From: Runella sp. MFBS21
GTDB taxonomy: Bacteria; Bacteroidota; Bacteroidia; Cytophagales; Spirosomataceae
Direction: 5' to 3'
Length of the DNA stretch: 64,000 nt
Assembly (NCBI RefSeq): GCF_029433105.1
Contig: NZ_JARNTW010000020.1
Location: 1-64,000 of the forward strand
Under the pieces are notes generated by a model that did not search any database, was not told the origin of the DNA, and saw nothing but the letters and a program-made list of their open reading frames with translations. The first letter of the stretch is position 1, and each line of letters begins with the position of its first letter. Below, in pieces: positions 32,697 through 41,047 of the stretch. A program made the position numbers and the translations under genes.

Positions 32697-33776
32697 TTAC
32701 GCTTCCAAGCGAGTGCCACTATCTACGTGGATAATGTATGCGATGCCTCCTTCGCTTCTAATAGCCTCGGCAACTGCTTCAGCCTGCGTAGGGGCGTACA
32801 TAAACATGCAGCCACCACCACCCGAACCATTGATTTTTCCTCCCAAGGCTCCGGCTTTCATTGAAGCTTCTATCATACGATTGATTTTGTCGGTAGAAGT
32901 ACGTTTGTGGTCGCGGAGATTGGCAAAATGGCGGTACAGCAACTGCCCTAATTGAGCGTCGAAATCAGCATTTTGAGTGTTTTGTGAATCCAGAAGAAGT
33001 TTTTTTCCTTCTTGTAAAATATCTCGGTCTTCGAGATTAGCTTTCAAAAGTCCGAGTTCATCACTACTTAAAAGCGAACTGTAGTCGTTGGCTTGGGCTA
33101 AAGGCGTGGTAAAAATCGAAAAAGAAGAATCGTAAGCGCTTACTTTTTGGATGATAGCTTCCATTCCATATCGGCATCTTGCCAAAATCCCTAGGGTATC
33201 TTTAGGCTGTTGCGAATCTCCCAATACAAAAGCGCCTAATTGTGGTTTGAGTCCTTCGACATAAATCTTTGGCGTAGATTCTAGATAAATGATGTTTCCG
33301 ATAGCAGTGGAATAGTGATCCATCATGCCTCCAGGTTCACCAAACTCAAGTACTTCTGCTTCGTTGGCGATTTCGCCGAGTTCTTTGGGGGTGAGTTCAG
33401 CTGGATTGTCGGCGTTGCGCGTTAAGAAATTGGCCCATGCTACGATGAGTGCCGACGAACTCGACGTCCCAGAGTTGATGGGGATATTGCCGTGTACGTG
33501 ACATCTAAATCCTTTGGTAAAAATAAACCCTCGCCGCCGTAGGATATTGATGGTACTCCTAAAATAATCACGGTCTTTGGCATAAGGGAGCGTACGGTGG
33601 ATAGAAAATTGCTCTTTTTGGTTTATATCAGGTAAATCTATGATTACTTGGTCATCATCACTAGGAGCGCCTTCGATGCTTATACGGCGCGAAATAGCAG
33701 CGGCAATGGTAGGGAGTCCTAAGTAGTCTTGGTGTTCACCAAATAAACAAATACGGCCTGGTGTGCTGATTTTCAT
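32697..33776 (-). CDS. GHMP-family kinase (sugar or mevalonate kinase-like)
   Basis: A 359-residue small-molecule kinase. The N-terminus TPGRICLFGEHQDYLGLPTI is the galactokinase-like substrate motif, PINSGTSSSSALIVAWA (about 97-113) is the ATP-binding GHMP loop, and GGKINGSGGGGCMFMY is motif 3. It phosphorylates a hydroxyl of a sugar or related compound. It is downstream of a FucP-type sugar transporter on the same strand (67-bp gap with a hairpin), which favours a sugar substrate. The exact sugar cannot be named. Confidence 0.88.
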   Translation of the reverse strand: MKISTPGRICLFGEHQDYLGLPTIAAAISRRISIEGAPSDDDQVIIDLPDINQKEQFSIHRTLPYAKDRDYFRSTINILRRRGFIFTKGFRCHVHGNIPINSGTSSSSALIVAWANFLTRNADNPAELTPKELGEIANEAEVLEFGEPGGMMDHYSTAIGNIIYLESTPKIYVEGLKPQLGAFVLGDSQQPKDTLGILARCRYGMEAIIQKVSAYDSSFSIFTTPLAQANDYSSLLSSDELGLLKANLEDRDILQEGKKLLLDSQNTQNADFDAQLGQLLYRHFANLRDHKRTSTDKINRMIEASMKAGALGGKINGSGGGGCMFMYAPTQAEAVAEAIRSEGGIAYIIHVDSGTRLEA

Positions 33777-33787
33777 AGAGTAAAAGT

Positions 33788-33814
33788 GCGTCCTTTACCA
33801 GAGATAAAGGACGC
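33788..33814 (-). other. Intra-operon hairpin before the kinase gene
   Basis: GCGTCCTTTA-N7-TAAAGGACGC forms a perfect 10-bp stem 12 bp upstream of the GHMP kinase start, with no T-run. It could stabilise the upstream mRNA, limit read-through, or act on kinase translation. Confidence 0.5.
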
Positions 33815-33843
33815 TACAAAAGTTAGAAAGAAATATGAGATAA

Positions 33844-35064
33844 TTACCAACTACGTTTTTTGTAGCCAATAAAAGAATAATAAAGGATAAATAAATAGAG
33901 AGGAAGCATCACCCAATACGCTTGCTGTGTGTTGTGAATAGAGTCGGCGATGTTGCCGTAGACTAACGGCAAAATAGCACCACCTGAAATTCCCATGATG
34001 AGCAATGCCGAACCGATTTTAGTGAACTTGCCAAGGCCATCAAGCGCGAGTGGCCACATGGCAGGCCATACAAGGGCGTTGGCAAAGCCCAAAAACGCAA
34101 TAAAAAGCACAGAAGTAAAACCTGACGTAACCACCGCCAATACGGTGCCTACGATTCCTAAAATAGCCGAAGCACGCAAGCAGGTGGTTTGAGATACATA
34201 CTTGGGGATTAGGATGATGCCGAGGCCATAAGCGGCAAGCATTAGCCAAAGCGTATAAGTCCCAAAAGTACTTGCTTCGCTTTCGGGAAAGCCTAGCGAT
34301 ACACCATAGCTGATGATGGTATCACCGGCGATTACTTCTACCCCTACATAACAAAACAACGCAATTACGCCTAGTACAAGATTGGGGAAGGCAAAAACAC
34401 TATTGTGAGTAGCAGTGACTGATTTGCCATCCGTATCTTCTTGTTCTTCACTTACTTCAGGCAATCCCTGCGAAAACCAAATGACTGCCGCTAAAACTAC
34501 CAAAACACCCGTCAAAATGAGGTAAGGCATTTCTACTTTTTGTAGTTCTTCTTGGGGAGTGGCAGCAGCGCCTCCTGCTAGCAAAAGTCCTCCGAAAAGC
34601 CGTTGGCTAAAAATACCCGCAAGCTTGTTGGCAATACCCAAGAAGCTAATGCGTTGCGCTGCACTTTCGCGAGGACCAAGGATAGTCGCATAAGGATTGG
34701 AGGCTGTCTGGAGTAAGGTAAGCCCGATGCCAATCGTAAAAAGCCCGACAAGAAACAAAGGATAAGAGGCGATTTGGGCGGCGGGTATAAATATCAACGT
34801 ACCTACCGCCATGATACCTAGTCCTAATGACATACCTTTTTTGAAACCAGTACGTTTTAAGACCTCTGACGACGGAATCGCCATAACGGTGTAAGAAATA
34901 AAAAAAGCAAAAGTAACTAAATACGAACTAGTGTTGTCGAGACTGAATGCTTTCTTGAAAAAAGTAATGAGGGTTCCGTTGACCCAGGTAACAAATCCGA
35001 ATACAAAAAATAATAAACCAATGATAATCAGTGGCCCTACGTAGCTTTGGTTTTGCTTTGACAT
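33844..35064 (-). CDS. FucP-type sugar:proton symporter (MFS)
   Basis: A 406-residue protein with 12 predicted transmembrane helices. The family marks of the FucP/NagP/GlcP sugar group are FGFVTWVNGTLITFFKKAF in the first helix, LTLLQTASNPYATILGP in the fifth and GFANALVWPAMWPLALDGLGKFT. It imports a monosaccharide with protons across the inner membrane. The GHMP kinase downstream and the SDR upstream on the same strand suggest a small uptake and phosphorylation unit. Confidence 0.92.
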   Translation of the reverse strand: MSKQNQSYVGPLIIIGLLFFVFGFVTWVNGTLITFFKKAFSLDNTSSYLVTFAFFISYTVMAIPSSEVLKRTGFKKGMSLGLGIMAVGTLIFIPAAQIASYPLFLVGLFTIGIGLTLLQTASNPYATILGPRESAAQRISFLGIANKLAGIFSQRLFGGLLLAGGAAATPQEELQKVEMPYLILTGVLVVLAAVIWFSQGLPEVSEEQEDTDGKSVTATHNSVFAFPNLVLGVIALFCYVGVEVIAGDTIISYGVSLGFPESEASTFGTYTLWLMLAAYGLGIILIPKYVSQTTCLRASAILGIVGTVLAVVTSGFTSVLFIAFLGFANALVWPAMWPLALDGLGKFTKIGSALLIMGISGGAILPLVYGNIADSIHNTQQAYWVMLPLYLFILYYSFIGYKKRSW

Positions 35065-35286
35065 AGTTAGGTGTTAGGTTTAGTAAGCCAATTTGAACTC
35101 GAAAAAATGAATTTTTTTCGTCACTTAAAAGTTTTGTTAAGTATTTTTTAAATTTTTTTAAAATATTGAATCCCTTTGTTATGATAAGTTTGTTTTTTGA
35201 TTCAAACAAATGAACTCTAGGCGGTGAAAAGATAGGTTAAAGCTAAGGTTTTATTTTGACGAAAAACGATGCTTTTGAGGGCTTTC

Positions 35287-36051
35287 TTAAAATCCATACA
35301 CTGCAAAGCCTCCATCAACAGTCATGATATGGCCAGTGATATAGCTTGCAGCAGGTAGGCACAAAAATGCAATAGCGGCAGCTACTTCTTCGGGCCGCCC
35401 TACACGCTGCATAGGCGTGCGATTCAAAATATCTTTTAAGGCCTCTGGATTAGAAAGTACACTTTCAGTAAGGGGCGTTTCGATGTACCAAGGAGCCACA
35501 GCGTTGACTCGGATACCGTCTTTGGCCCATTCGCACGCAAGGTTTCGGGTGAGTTGATTCAAAGCGGCTTTGGTCATACCATAAATAGACCCGCTACGGA
35601 GTGAAGTAAGCCCCGCTACGGATGTTACGTTTACAATACAACCTTTGGCTGCTTTGAGGAGAGGATAAGCCGCCTGCGTTAATCCAAATGCTGAGTGCAA
35701 ATTAGTGTTGAGGATATGAGTGTATTCTTGGATGTCATATTGAATAGTGGGTTTTCGGATGTTGGTTCCTACATTGTTGACCAAAATATCCAAACTACCC
35801 CAATGCTCATTTATCCAAGCTACGATTGTAGCTACAGCTTCTGTATGACTTAAATCAAGAGCAAGACCTGATACCCTAAACCCTTCATGCTCGTACTCTG
35901 TGATGAGATTGTCAAGGTCTTTTTGTTGACGAGCCACTATACATACTTCGGCTTGCATTTCTAATAAAGTCGTAACAGTAGCTTTGCCGATACCTTTGCT
36001 ACCGCCTGTCACTAAGGCACGCTTGCCAGCTAGATTCCAATTTTTAAGCAT
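35287..36051 (-). CDS. Short-chain dehydrogenase/reductase (tropinone reductase-like)
   Basis: The start at 36051 gives 254 residues. The cofactor loop is TGGSKGIG at residues 14-21, then NNVGTN, the catalytic Ser in VTSVAG and Tyr/Lys in YGMTK. The end [21 protein letters not shown] is typical. It is 222 bp upstream of the sugar transporter on the same strand, so it may be a related but separate transcript. The in-frame codon at 36126 is unlikely because it adds 25 residues before the fold. Substrate unknown. Confidence 0.9.
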   Translation of the reverse strand: MLKNWNLAGKRALVTGGSKGIGKATVTTLLEMQAEVCIVARQQKDLDNLITEYEHEGFRVSGLALDLSHTEAVATIVAWINEHWGSLDILVNNVGTNIRKPTIQYDIQEYTHILNTNLHSAFGLTQAAYPLLKAAKGCIVNVTSVAGLTSLRSGSIYGMTKAALNQLTRNLACEWAKDGIRVNAVAPWYIETPLTESVLSNPEALKDILNRTPMQRVGRPEEVAAAIAFLCLPAASYITGHIMTVDGGFAVYGF

Positions 36052-36128
36052 TTTTTTTGGTCTTAAAACTATGAAGTAATGTGTTTCGTTAATATATTCA
36101 AAACATACTGATAATGAACCTAACACAT

Positions 36129-36605
36129 ATGAATCGACGTCATTTTATTCGAGTTCTAGGAGGCATTGCACTTACCAGCCCGTTTGCCTTGGCTCAGACC
36201 CAAAATCAAGAGCTTAAGCGTGTGGTCAAAACTGATGCGGAATGGAAAAAAATCTTGACTCCAATGCAGTATTACGTAACCCGACAAAAAGGTACAGAGC
36301 GGGCATTTACGGGACCTTATTGGAACAACAAAGAAAAAGGCATCTATAAATGTGTATGTTGTCAAACACCTTTGTTTAATTCAGATACCAAATTTGATTC
36401 GGGTACAGGCTGGCCTAGTTTTTATGCACCTGTCAGCAAAAAAGTACTTAAGGATGCAAAAGACAAGAGTTTTGGGATGGAGCGAGACGAAGTCATTTGC
36501 GCGGTATGTGATGCTCATTTGGGTCACGTATTTGATGATGGCCCTCGCCCTACTGGTTTGAGGTATTGTATGAACGGTGCGGCATTGTCTTTCGAAAAGA
36601 AGTAA
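36129..36605 (+). CDS. msrB: Peptide-methionine (R)-S-oxide reductase, exported
   Basis: The start at 36129 gives 158 residues with a twin-arginine-like leader [15 protein letters not shown], so it probably acts in the periplasm; the ATG at 36114 is an alternative. Zinc is held by Cys75/Cys78 (CVCC) and Cys124/Cys127 (CAVC). The catalytic Cys147 is in [10 protein letters not shown], where most family members have [18 protein letters not shown] is the substrate-binding segment. It repairs methionine-R-sulfoxide in proteins. Confidence 0.93.
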   Translation: MNRRHFIRVLGGIALTSPFALAQTQNQELKRVVKTDAEWKKILTPMQYYVTRQKGTERAFTGPYWNNKEKGIYKCVCCQTPLFNSDTKFDSGTGWPSFYAPVSKKVLKDAKDKSFGMERDEVICAVCDAHLGHVFDDGPRPTGLRYCMNGAALSFEKK

Positions 36606-36628
36606 ACTTTTGTCTTTACTTTTAGGGC

Positions 36629-36997
36629 TTATCGCTCAAACAATTCAATCCAATATCCATCGGGATCGGTCAAGAAAATTTGCATCACTCCGTCGGGGCG
36701 GGCTTTGGGAGGGCGATAGGTTACTTTTTGGGCTATAAAATGTTTTTCCCAAGCCGGAAGATCGATGGCTTCAAGCGCGAAGTGATTACTCCTTGAGCCC
36801 GACACCACGGGTTCGGTTCGGATACCGATGATGTGTAATTCTTGATCAATCCCAAACCTAAACCATGCGCCCGGAAAATCAAAGGCTGGACGAGGAAGAA
36901 GCTCTAAGTGGAGTACTTTCTGATAAAATTCTATGCTTTTCTCGACATCGGCCACATAAATAGCCACGTGGTTGAGTGCTTTTATGGATAGTTTCAT
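36629..36997 (-). CDS. VOC-family (glyoxalase-fold) protein
   Basis: A 122-residue vicinal-oxygen-chelate protein. LNHVAIYVADVEKSIEFYQKV begins the first module and IFLTDPDGYWIELFER ends the second. Likely metal ligands are His in NHVAIY, His in ELHIIGI, His in NHFALE and Glu in WIELFE. The family includes glyoxalase I, dioxygenases and resistance proteins; the role here is undetermined. It is convergent with msrB. Confidence 0.88.
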   Translation of the reverse strand: MKLSIKALNHVAIYVADVEKSIEFYQKVLHLELLPRPAFDFPGAWFRFGIDQELHIIGIRTEPVVSGSRSNHFALEAIDLPAWEKHFIAQKVTYRPPKARPDGVMQIFLTDPDGYWIELFER

Positions 36998-37084
36998 AAA
37001 ATAAATATTACAACTTTTGAATGACTTGCTGCGTCATACTACCAAACGAGTGCGGTGCTCGTGGGTCAAATTTAACATATAGTC

Positions 37085-37531
37085 ATGAAAAAAGTATTAG
37101 GATTGGCATTTCTAACTTTGATAGGTTGCCAAAGCACAGAAGTTGAAACTAACAACAAACTACAAAAGTTGTACGAAAAGGATTTTACGCTTCCACTCAA
37201 GCAAGAAATTCAACTAAACGATTTTAAGTTGCTTTTTGAAAAAGTAGCGGAGAGCCGTTGCCCCGCCAATGCCTTTTGTATTAGGGCGGGAGAAGTGATT
37301 GTAGATTTGAAAGTCAATGATCAGCAAAACGTACAGATGTGTCTGGGTGAATGTCAAATGGTGAGACCATCTAGTGCCAATCGCATGATTACTCAGGATT
37401 CGTTGGAAGTAATGGTCGATAGTAAAAAATATCTGTTTGTGTTGAAACAAGTGAATCCTTATCCAGGAGTATCTACCAGAGAGACAGAAAACTCAAAAGT
37501 AGAGGCAGTGATGCACGTAAAGCAACTCTAA
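37085..37531 (+). CDS. Small hypothetical lipoprotein
   Basis: A 148-residue protein with a lipoprotein signal ending LIGC (Cys15). The mature part holds four Cys in two groups (RCPANAFCIRAGE and MCLGECQM) that could form disulfides. VAESRCPANAFCIRAGEV resembles a segment common in uncharacterised Bacteroidota lipoproteins. It ends at a bidirectional terminator shared with ssb. Function unknown. Confidence 0.75.
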   Translation: MKKVLGLAFLTLIGCQSTEVETNNKLQKLYEKDFTLPLKQEIQLNDFKLLFEKVAESRCPANAFCIRAGEVIVDLKVNDQQNVQMCLGECQMVRPSSANRMITQDSLEVMVDSKKYLFVLKQVNPYPGVSTRETENSKVEAVMHVKQL

Positions 37532-37541
37532 TTTTTCCAAA

Positions 37542-37573
37542 AAACGCCCTGCCAATTCATAGACAGGGCGTTT
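37542..37573. terminator. Bidirectional terminator
   Basis: AAACGCCCTG (37542-37551) and CAGGGCGTTT (37564-37573) form a perfect 10-bp stem between convergent genes. On the minus strand a T-run follows (37541-37532), serving ssb. Confidence 0.8.
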
Positions 37574-37580
37574 GAATATA

Positions 37581-38045
37581 TTAGAATGGAAGATCATCGT
37601 CACCGCTTCCTCCTAAGTCAGTAGCGATAGGAGTAGCAGGCTTGGCGGGTGCAGGACGACTCGCTTGGGCCGCAGGAGCGGGGGTGTATTCAGCATTACC
37701 TGCTTCGCTGTTGTTACGTCCTCCTACAAGCTGCATAGTATTTGCGCGTACAGTTTTACCTTCCCTTTGTTTGCCTTCTTTGTCAACCCATGTTTCGGTT
37801 CTTAGTTTTCCTTCAATATAAACGGTATTGCCTTTTCTAAGATACTGCTCCGCAATTTTTGCGAGATTGTCCCAAAGCTCGATGCGGTGCCATTCGGTTT
37901 GCTCCACGCGTTCGCCGTTACGATTGGTATAGCTTTCGGAAGTGGCGATATTAAATCGAGCTACTGCAGAGCCGTTTTCTAAATGTCTTACTTCGGGATC
38001 GCTGCCTAAATTACCCAATAAAATTACTTTGTTTACGCCAGCCAT
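37581..38045 (-). CDS. ssb: Single-stranded DNA-binding protein
   Basis: A 154-residue protein. The OB fold spans about 1-110 ([58 protein letters not shown]). An Ala/Pro-rich linker and the acidic tip GDDDLPF follow, which recruits replication and repair partners. Located downstream of mutY on the same strand. Confidence 0.97.
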   Translation of the reverse strand: MAGVNKVILLGNLGSDPEVRHLENGSAVARFNIATSESYTNRNGERVEQTEWHRIELWDNLAKIAEQYLRKGNTVYIEGKLRTETWVDKEGKQREGKTVRANTMQLVGGRNNSEAGNAEYTPAPAAQASRPAPAKPATPIATDLGGSGDDDLPF

Positions 38046-38211
38046 TGTATATGTATAAATTTAAAGGTTACGATGTTTGTTAAGAGAAAATAGATGCGTT
38101 TTTGAGGGTAAGCGGCCACAAGTGCCACTTGCTTACTCAAAAGTAAAGCTTAGTAAATCAGATTTTTAGAAGGTTTTACTCATCTCATTCATTACTTCGC
38201 TCTACACAAAA

Positions 38212-39276
38212 CTAATCAAAAAAAGCCTCTTTCCAATAAGACGTAATCAATACGGGTTTGGGTACATCTTCTAAGGCATTTGGTGTTAAAAAATCTAACT
38301 CAAGTGGCGTAAGTTCCTCAAAATCAGCCGATAAATTTATTTTCCAAAATTTTGCATAAATGCGCTGATGAGTAAGCACATGCGTGTATACCCGGCTTGG
38401 GTGGCTGATAGTCCCTTGAGAAAGAAGCTGTTGGAACTGAATTGACAAGGGAAGTTCGTCAAGCGATGAAGCGAGATGATCAGCTTCAATCAAATAAAAA
38501 TCATAGAGATGTTGCCAGACATCTTTTTGAGTGCGTTTTCGCATGGCAACTTGCCCATTTTGAATAATGACAAAATAGTGAAAAAATCGCTCTTTTATCT
38601 TTATTTTCTTGAGTTTGACGGGCAGCTGTGATACGCGCCCGGTAGCATTGGCTACACACTCTGCTTGAAGAGGACAGAGCAGACAATCGGGCGAAAGAGG
38701 CGTACAGTGAATTGCGCCAAACTCCATAATAGCTTGGTTGTAGAGGGCAGGCTGCTCAGGCGAAATGAGTGCCGCCGCTAGTTGCGCAAACTGCTTTTGC
38801 CCCTCAGTACTTGCGATGTCAGTATCTATCCCAAACACCCGCGACAGTACCCTGTATACATTGCCATCTACTACAGCTACTGCTTCGTCATAGGCAAAAG
38901 AGGCAATCGCCGCAGCGGTGTAGGGGCCTATTCCTTTTAATTTTAACAACCCTTGATAAGTGTTGGGGAATAAGCCCTCATACTCATTGACCACCTGCTG
39001 GGCAGTTTGGTGTAAATTGCGTGCTCGTGAATAATACCCCAATCCTTGCCATAGCCGAATCACCTCCTGCTCGGAGGCCTTGGCCAAATCAAATACCGTA
39101 GGATAAGTCTCTACAAAGCGTTCATAGTAAGGCAGTCCTTGCGCTACGCGGGTTTGTTGGAGGATGATTTCGGAGAGCCAAATATAGTAAGGATCACGGG
39201 TATGCCGCCAAGGCAAATCGCGATGGTTGAGCCTATACCAGTGGATGAGTTTGTCAGCAAAAAACTTGTTATTCAA
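38212..39276 (-). CDS. mutY: A/G-specific adenine DNA glycosylase
   Basis: A 354-residue glycosylase that removes A opposite 8-oxoguanine. Catalytic Glu36 is in LSEIILQQTRV and Asp137 in AVVDGNVYRVLSR. The helix-hairpin-helix is LLKLKGIGPYTAAAIA. The 4Fe-4S cluster ligands are Cys191, 198, 201 and 207 (C-x6-C-x2-C-x5-C). The C-terminal third is the NUDIX-like 8-oxoG recognition domain. Divergent from the HU gene. Confidence 0.97.
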   Translation of the reverse strand: MNNKFFADKLIHWYRLNHRDLPWRHTRDPYYIWLSEIILQQTRVAQGLPYYERFVETYPTVFDLAKASEQEVIRLWQGLGYYSRARNLHQTAQQVVNEYEGLFPNTYQGLLKLKGIGPYTAAAIASFAYDEAVAVVDGNVYRVLSRVFGIDTDIASTEGQKQFAQLAAALISPEQPALYNQAIMEFGAIHCTPLSPDCLLCPLQAECVANATGRVSQLPVKLKKIKIKERFFHYFVIIQNGQVAMRKRTQKDVWQHLYDFYLIEADHLASSLDELPLSIQFQQLLSQGTISHPSRVYTHVLTHQRIYAKFWKINLSADFEELTPLELDFLTPNALEDVPKPVLITSYWKEAFFD

Positions 39277-39341
39277 TGGTTTTGCAACGTTTTTTTTGAA
39301 ATTAAGACCTAAAAGATTTTCGCAATTTGTCGAAATTATAC

Positions 39342-39349
39342 TACTTTTG
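39342..39349 (+). promoter_or_regulatory. -7 promoter box TACTTTTG of the HU gene
   Basis: Matches TAnnTTTG. A start near 39355 would leave a leader of about 97 nt before the GTG start codon at 39452. No clear -33 TTTG at the right distance. Confidence 0.5.
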
Positions 39350-39451
39350 TGCGCTCAAAATAAACCAATATGATTTTAGTACATAGGTTTATTAGGATTT
39401 TGAAACTAATTTCAAAAGAATAACAGTTTTATAACCTTAAAGTTTAATAAA

Positions 39452-39736
39452 GTGACGAAAGCAGATTTAATCGCAGCAGTTGCCGATCAAACCGGCATCG
39501 AAAAAGGACACGTTTCAGAAACAGTGGAAGCATTTTTCTCAGTGGTAAAAGACTCATTGGCCAAAGGTGAGAACATTTATGTGCGTGGATTTGGAAGTTT
39601 TGTAAACAAAAAACGTGCTAAGAAAGTAGCTCGTAATATCTCTAAAAACACAGCTATTGTGATTGATGAGCATTATGTTCCTAGCTTTAAACCTGCTAAA
39701 GTATTTGTGGAGCAAGTAAAGGAATCTGCTAAGTAA
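39452..39736 (+). CDS. HU/IHF-family DNA-binding protein
   Basis: A 94-residue nucleoid protein. The GTG at 39452 is the only start that gives the complete fold (TKADLIAAVADQTG...). The beta-arm motif is IYVRGFGSFVNKKRAKKVARN and the C-terminal part HYVPSFKPAKVFVEQVK. It bends and compacts DNA as a dimer. It heads an apparent operon HU-TPR protein-bL38-like protein ahead of the RNase G gene. Confidence 0.95.
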   Translation: MTKADLIAAVADQTGIEKGHVSETVEAFFSVVKDSLAKGENIYVRGFGSFVNKKRAKKVARNISKNTAIVIDEHYVPSFKPAKVFVEQVKESAK

Positions 39737-39756
39737 TCATTGGGGATAAAGGTGCT

Positions 39757-40608
39757 ATGAATCGGTCTATTTTAATAATTATTGTTTTGGCTACTGTACT
39801 TACTGGGGGACTATACAGTCTGCCTAAAGTGGTAGTGAGTAGTCAAGAACGAAAACTTACTCAAGGACAAGACAGCACCGGAACACAATCCACCACTTCT
39901 GCTGAGGGAGATACTCAGTCTGCTACCGCCGAAGCACATGTTACACCTTTAACAGCTGAACAGCAGCGTACCGCAACAAACTTAACAAACCAGTTGAGTG
40001 CTTCGGCGGATACCAAAAACAAAGCAAAAGTAGCTCTCCAACTTTCTGATTTTTACTTAGGAATCCGTAAATTTGACAGTGCTGCTAAGTATGCCGAAAC
40101 CATCGCTTTGCTTGAGCCTAATGAAGGTAATTTCTTGCGAGCAGGCGATAGGTATTATGATGCATTTGGCTTTGCCGCCAACAATAAAAAATCGGCAAAT
40201 TTGGGTGCCAAAACGCGCGAGTGGTACCAAAAAGCCCTCGACAAAAACCCCAATTTACTCAATGCCAAAGCCAACTTAGCCATGACTTATGTCTCTACAG
40301 AGACTCCTATGCAGGGAATCATGTTGCTTCGGGAAGTATTGGCAAGCGACCCTACCAACGAAGTGGGGCTGTTTAACTTAGGTCTGCTTTCAATGCGTTC
40401 TAATCAGTACGAAAAAGCTACAGAGCGTTTTCGCCAACTACTTAAAGTAAATGCTGATAATACTAAAGCACGCTTTTATTTGGCGGTGTCGCTGGCCCAA
40501 ACGGGTAAAAACAAAGAAGCTTTAGAAGAGCTTGCTGTCGTAAAAGAAAGAGAAAAAGACCCCAATATTCAAGCGGCAGTTGCCGAATTGGAGAAAGAAC
40601 TCAAATGA
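39757..40608 (+). CDS. Tetratricopeptide-repeat protein, membrane anchored or exported
   Basis: A 283-residue protein. The N-terminal hydrophobic helix SILIIIVLATVLTGGLYSL is followed by a Ser/Thr/Gln-rich linker. Several TPR units follow at about 90-280 (NEVGLFNLGLLSMRSNQYEKA, TKARFYLAVSLAQTGKNKEAL). It starts 20 bp after the HU stop, so they are co-transcribed. TPR proteins scaffold other proteins; the partner is unknown, and the location next to HU and RNase G genes is the main clue. Confidence 0.85.
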   Translation: MNRSILIIIVLATVLTGGLYSLPKVVVSSQERKLTQGQDSTGTQSTTSAEGDTQSATAEAHVTPLTAEQQRTATNLTNQLSASADTKNKAKVALQLSDFYLGIRKFDSAAKYAETIALLEPNEGNFLRAGDRYYDAFGFAANNKKSANLGAKTREWYQKALDKNPNLLNAKANLAMTYVSTETPMQGIMLLREVLASDPTNEVGLFNLGLLSMRSNQYEKATERFRQLLKVNADNTKARFYLAVSLAQTGKNKEALEELAVVKEREKDPNIQAAVAELEKELK

Positions 40609-40713
40609 TTTGAAGGAATACCCATGTGTGAAATCTAATGCTTCACATTCTTACATTCCTATCAGTCAAACAGTTTAAAAAATATAACAACAACATTTAA
40701 AACATTTAAAACT

Positions 40714-40803
40714 ATGCCTTGCGGAAAGAAAAGAAAACGCCACAAAATCGCTACGCACAAACGTAAAAAACGCCTCAGAAAGAACCGTCATAAGAAGAAG
40801 TAA
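40714..40803 (+). CDS. 29-residue basic protein, AURKAIP1/COX24-like, candidate ribosomal protein bL38
   Basis: The ORF encodes 29 residues: MPCGKKRKRHKIATH at the start and a tail of KRLRKNRHKKK, with more than half Lys/Arg/His. It belongs to the tiny AURKAIP1/COX24-domain proteins found throughout Bacteroidota. As I recall, the Flavobacterium ribosome structure contained such a peptide, named bL38. An intrinsic terminator starts 12 bp after the stop. It lies between the TPR gene and the RNase G gene and is easy to miss by length cut-offs. Confidence 0.8.
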   Translation: MPCGKKRKRHKIATHKRKKRLRKNRHKKK

Positions 40804-40814
40804 TTTCTGAATCT

Positions 40815-40857
40815 CGAAACCAAGGTACTTTTGATACACCTTGGTTTCGGGGTTTTA
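40815..40857 (+). terminator. Intrinsic terminator
   Basis: CGAAACCAAGGT (40815-40826) and ACCTTGGTTTCG (40838-40849) form a perfect 12-bp stem followed by GGGGTTTTAT. It separates the HU operon from the RNase G gene; the 190 bp after it hold no gene. Confidence 0.85.
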
Positions 40858-41047
40858 TATACTTCATCTTATTTGTAAGTATTCGTACAGTATTATTCTA
40901 AATACAAGCTTAATTAACTGCTTGTTTAGCAGTCAATTAAAGTGTAAAAAATAGTTGTACGCAAGTGCTTATTTTGGACTATCTAGTTGTTTTTAACCAT
41001 ACGTAATGTTTTATGTATAGGTTTTCACCCTATATCCTTTCATAACA

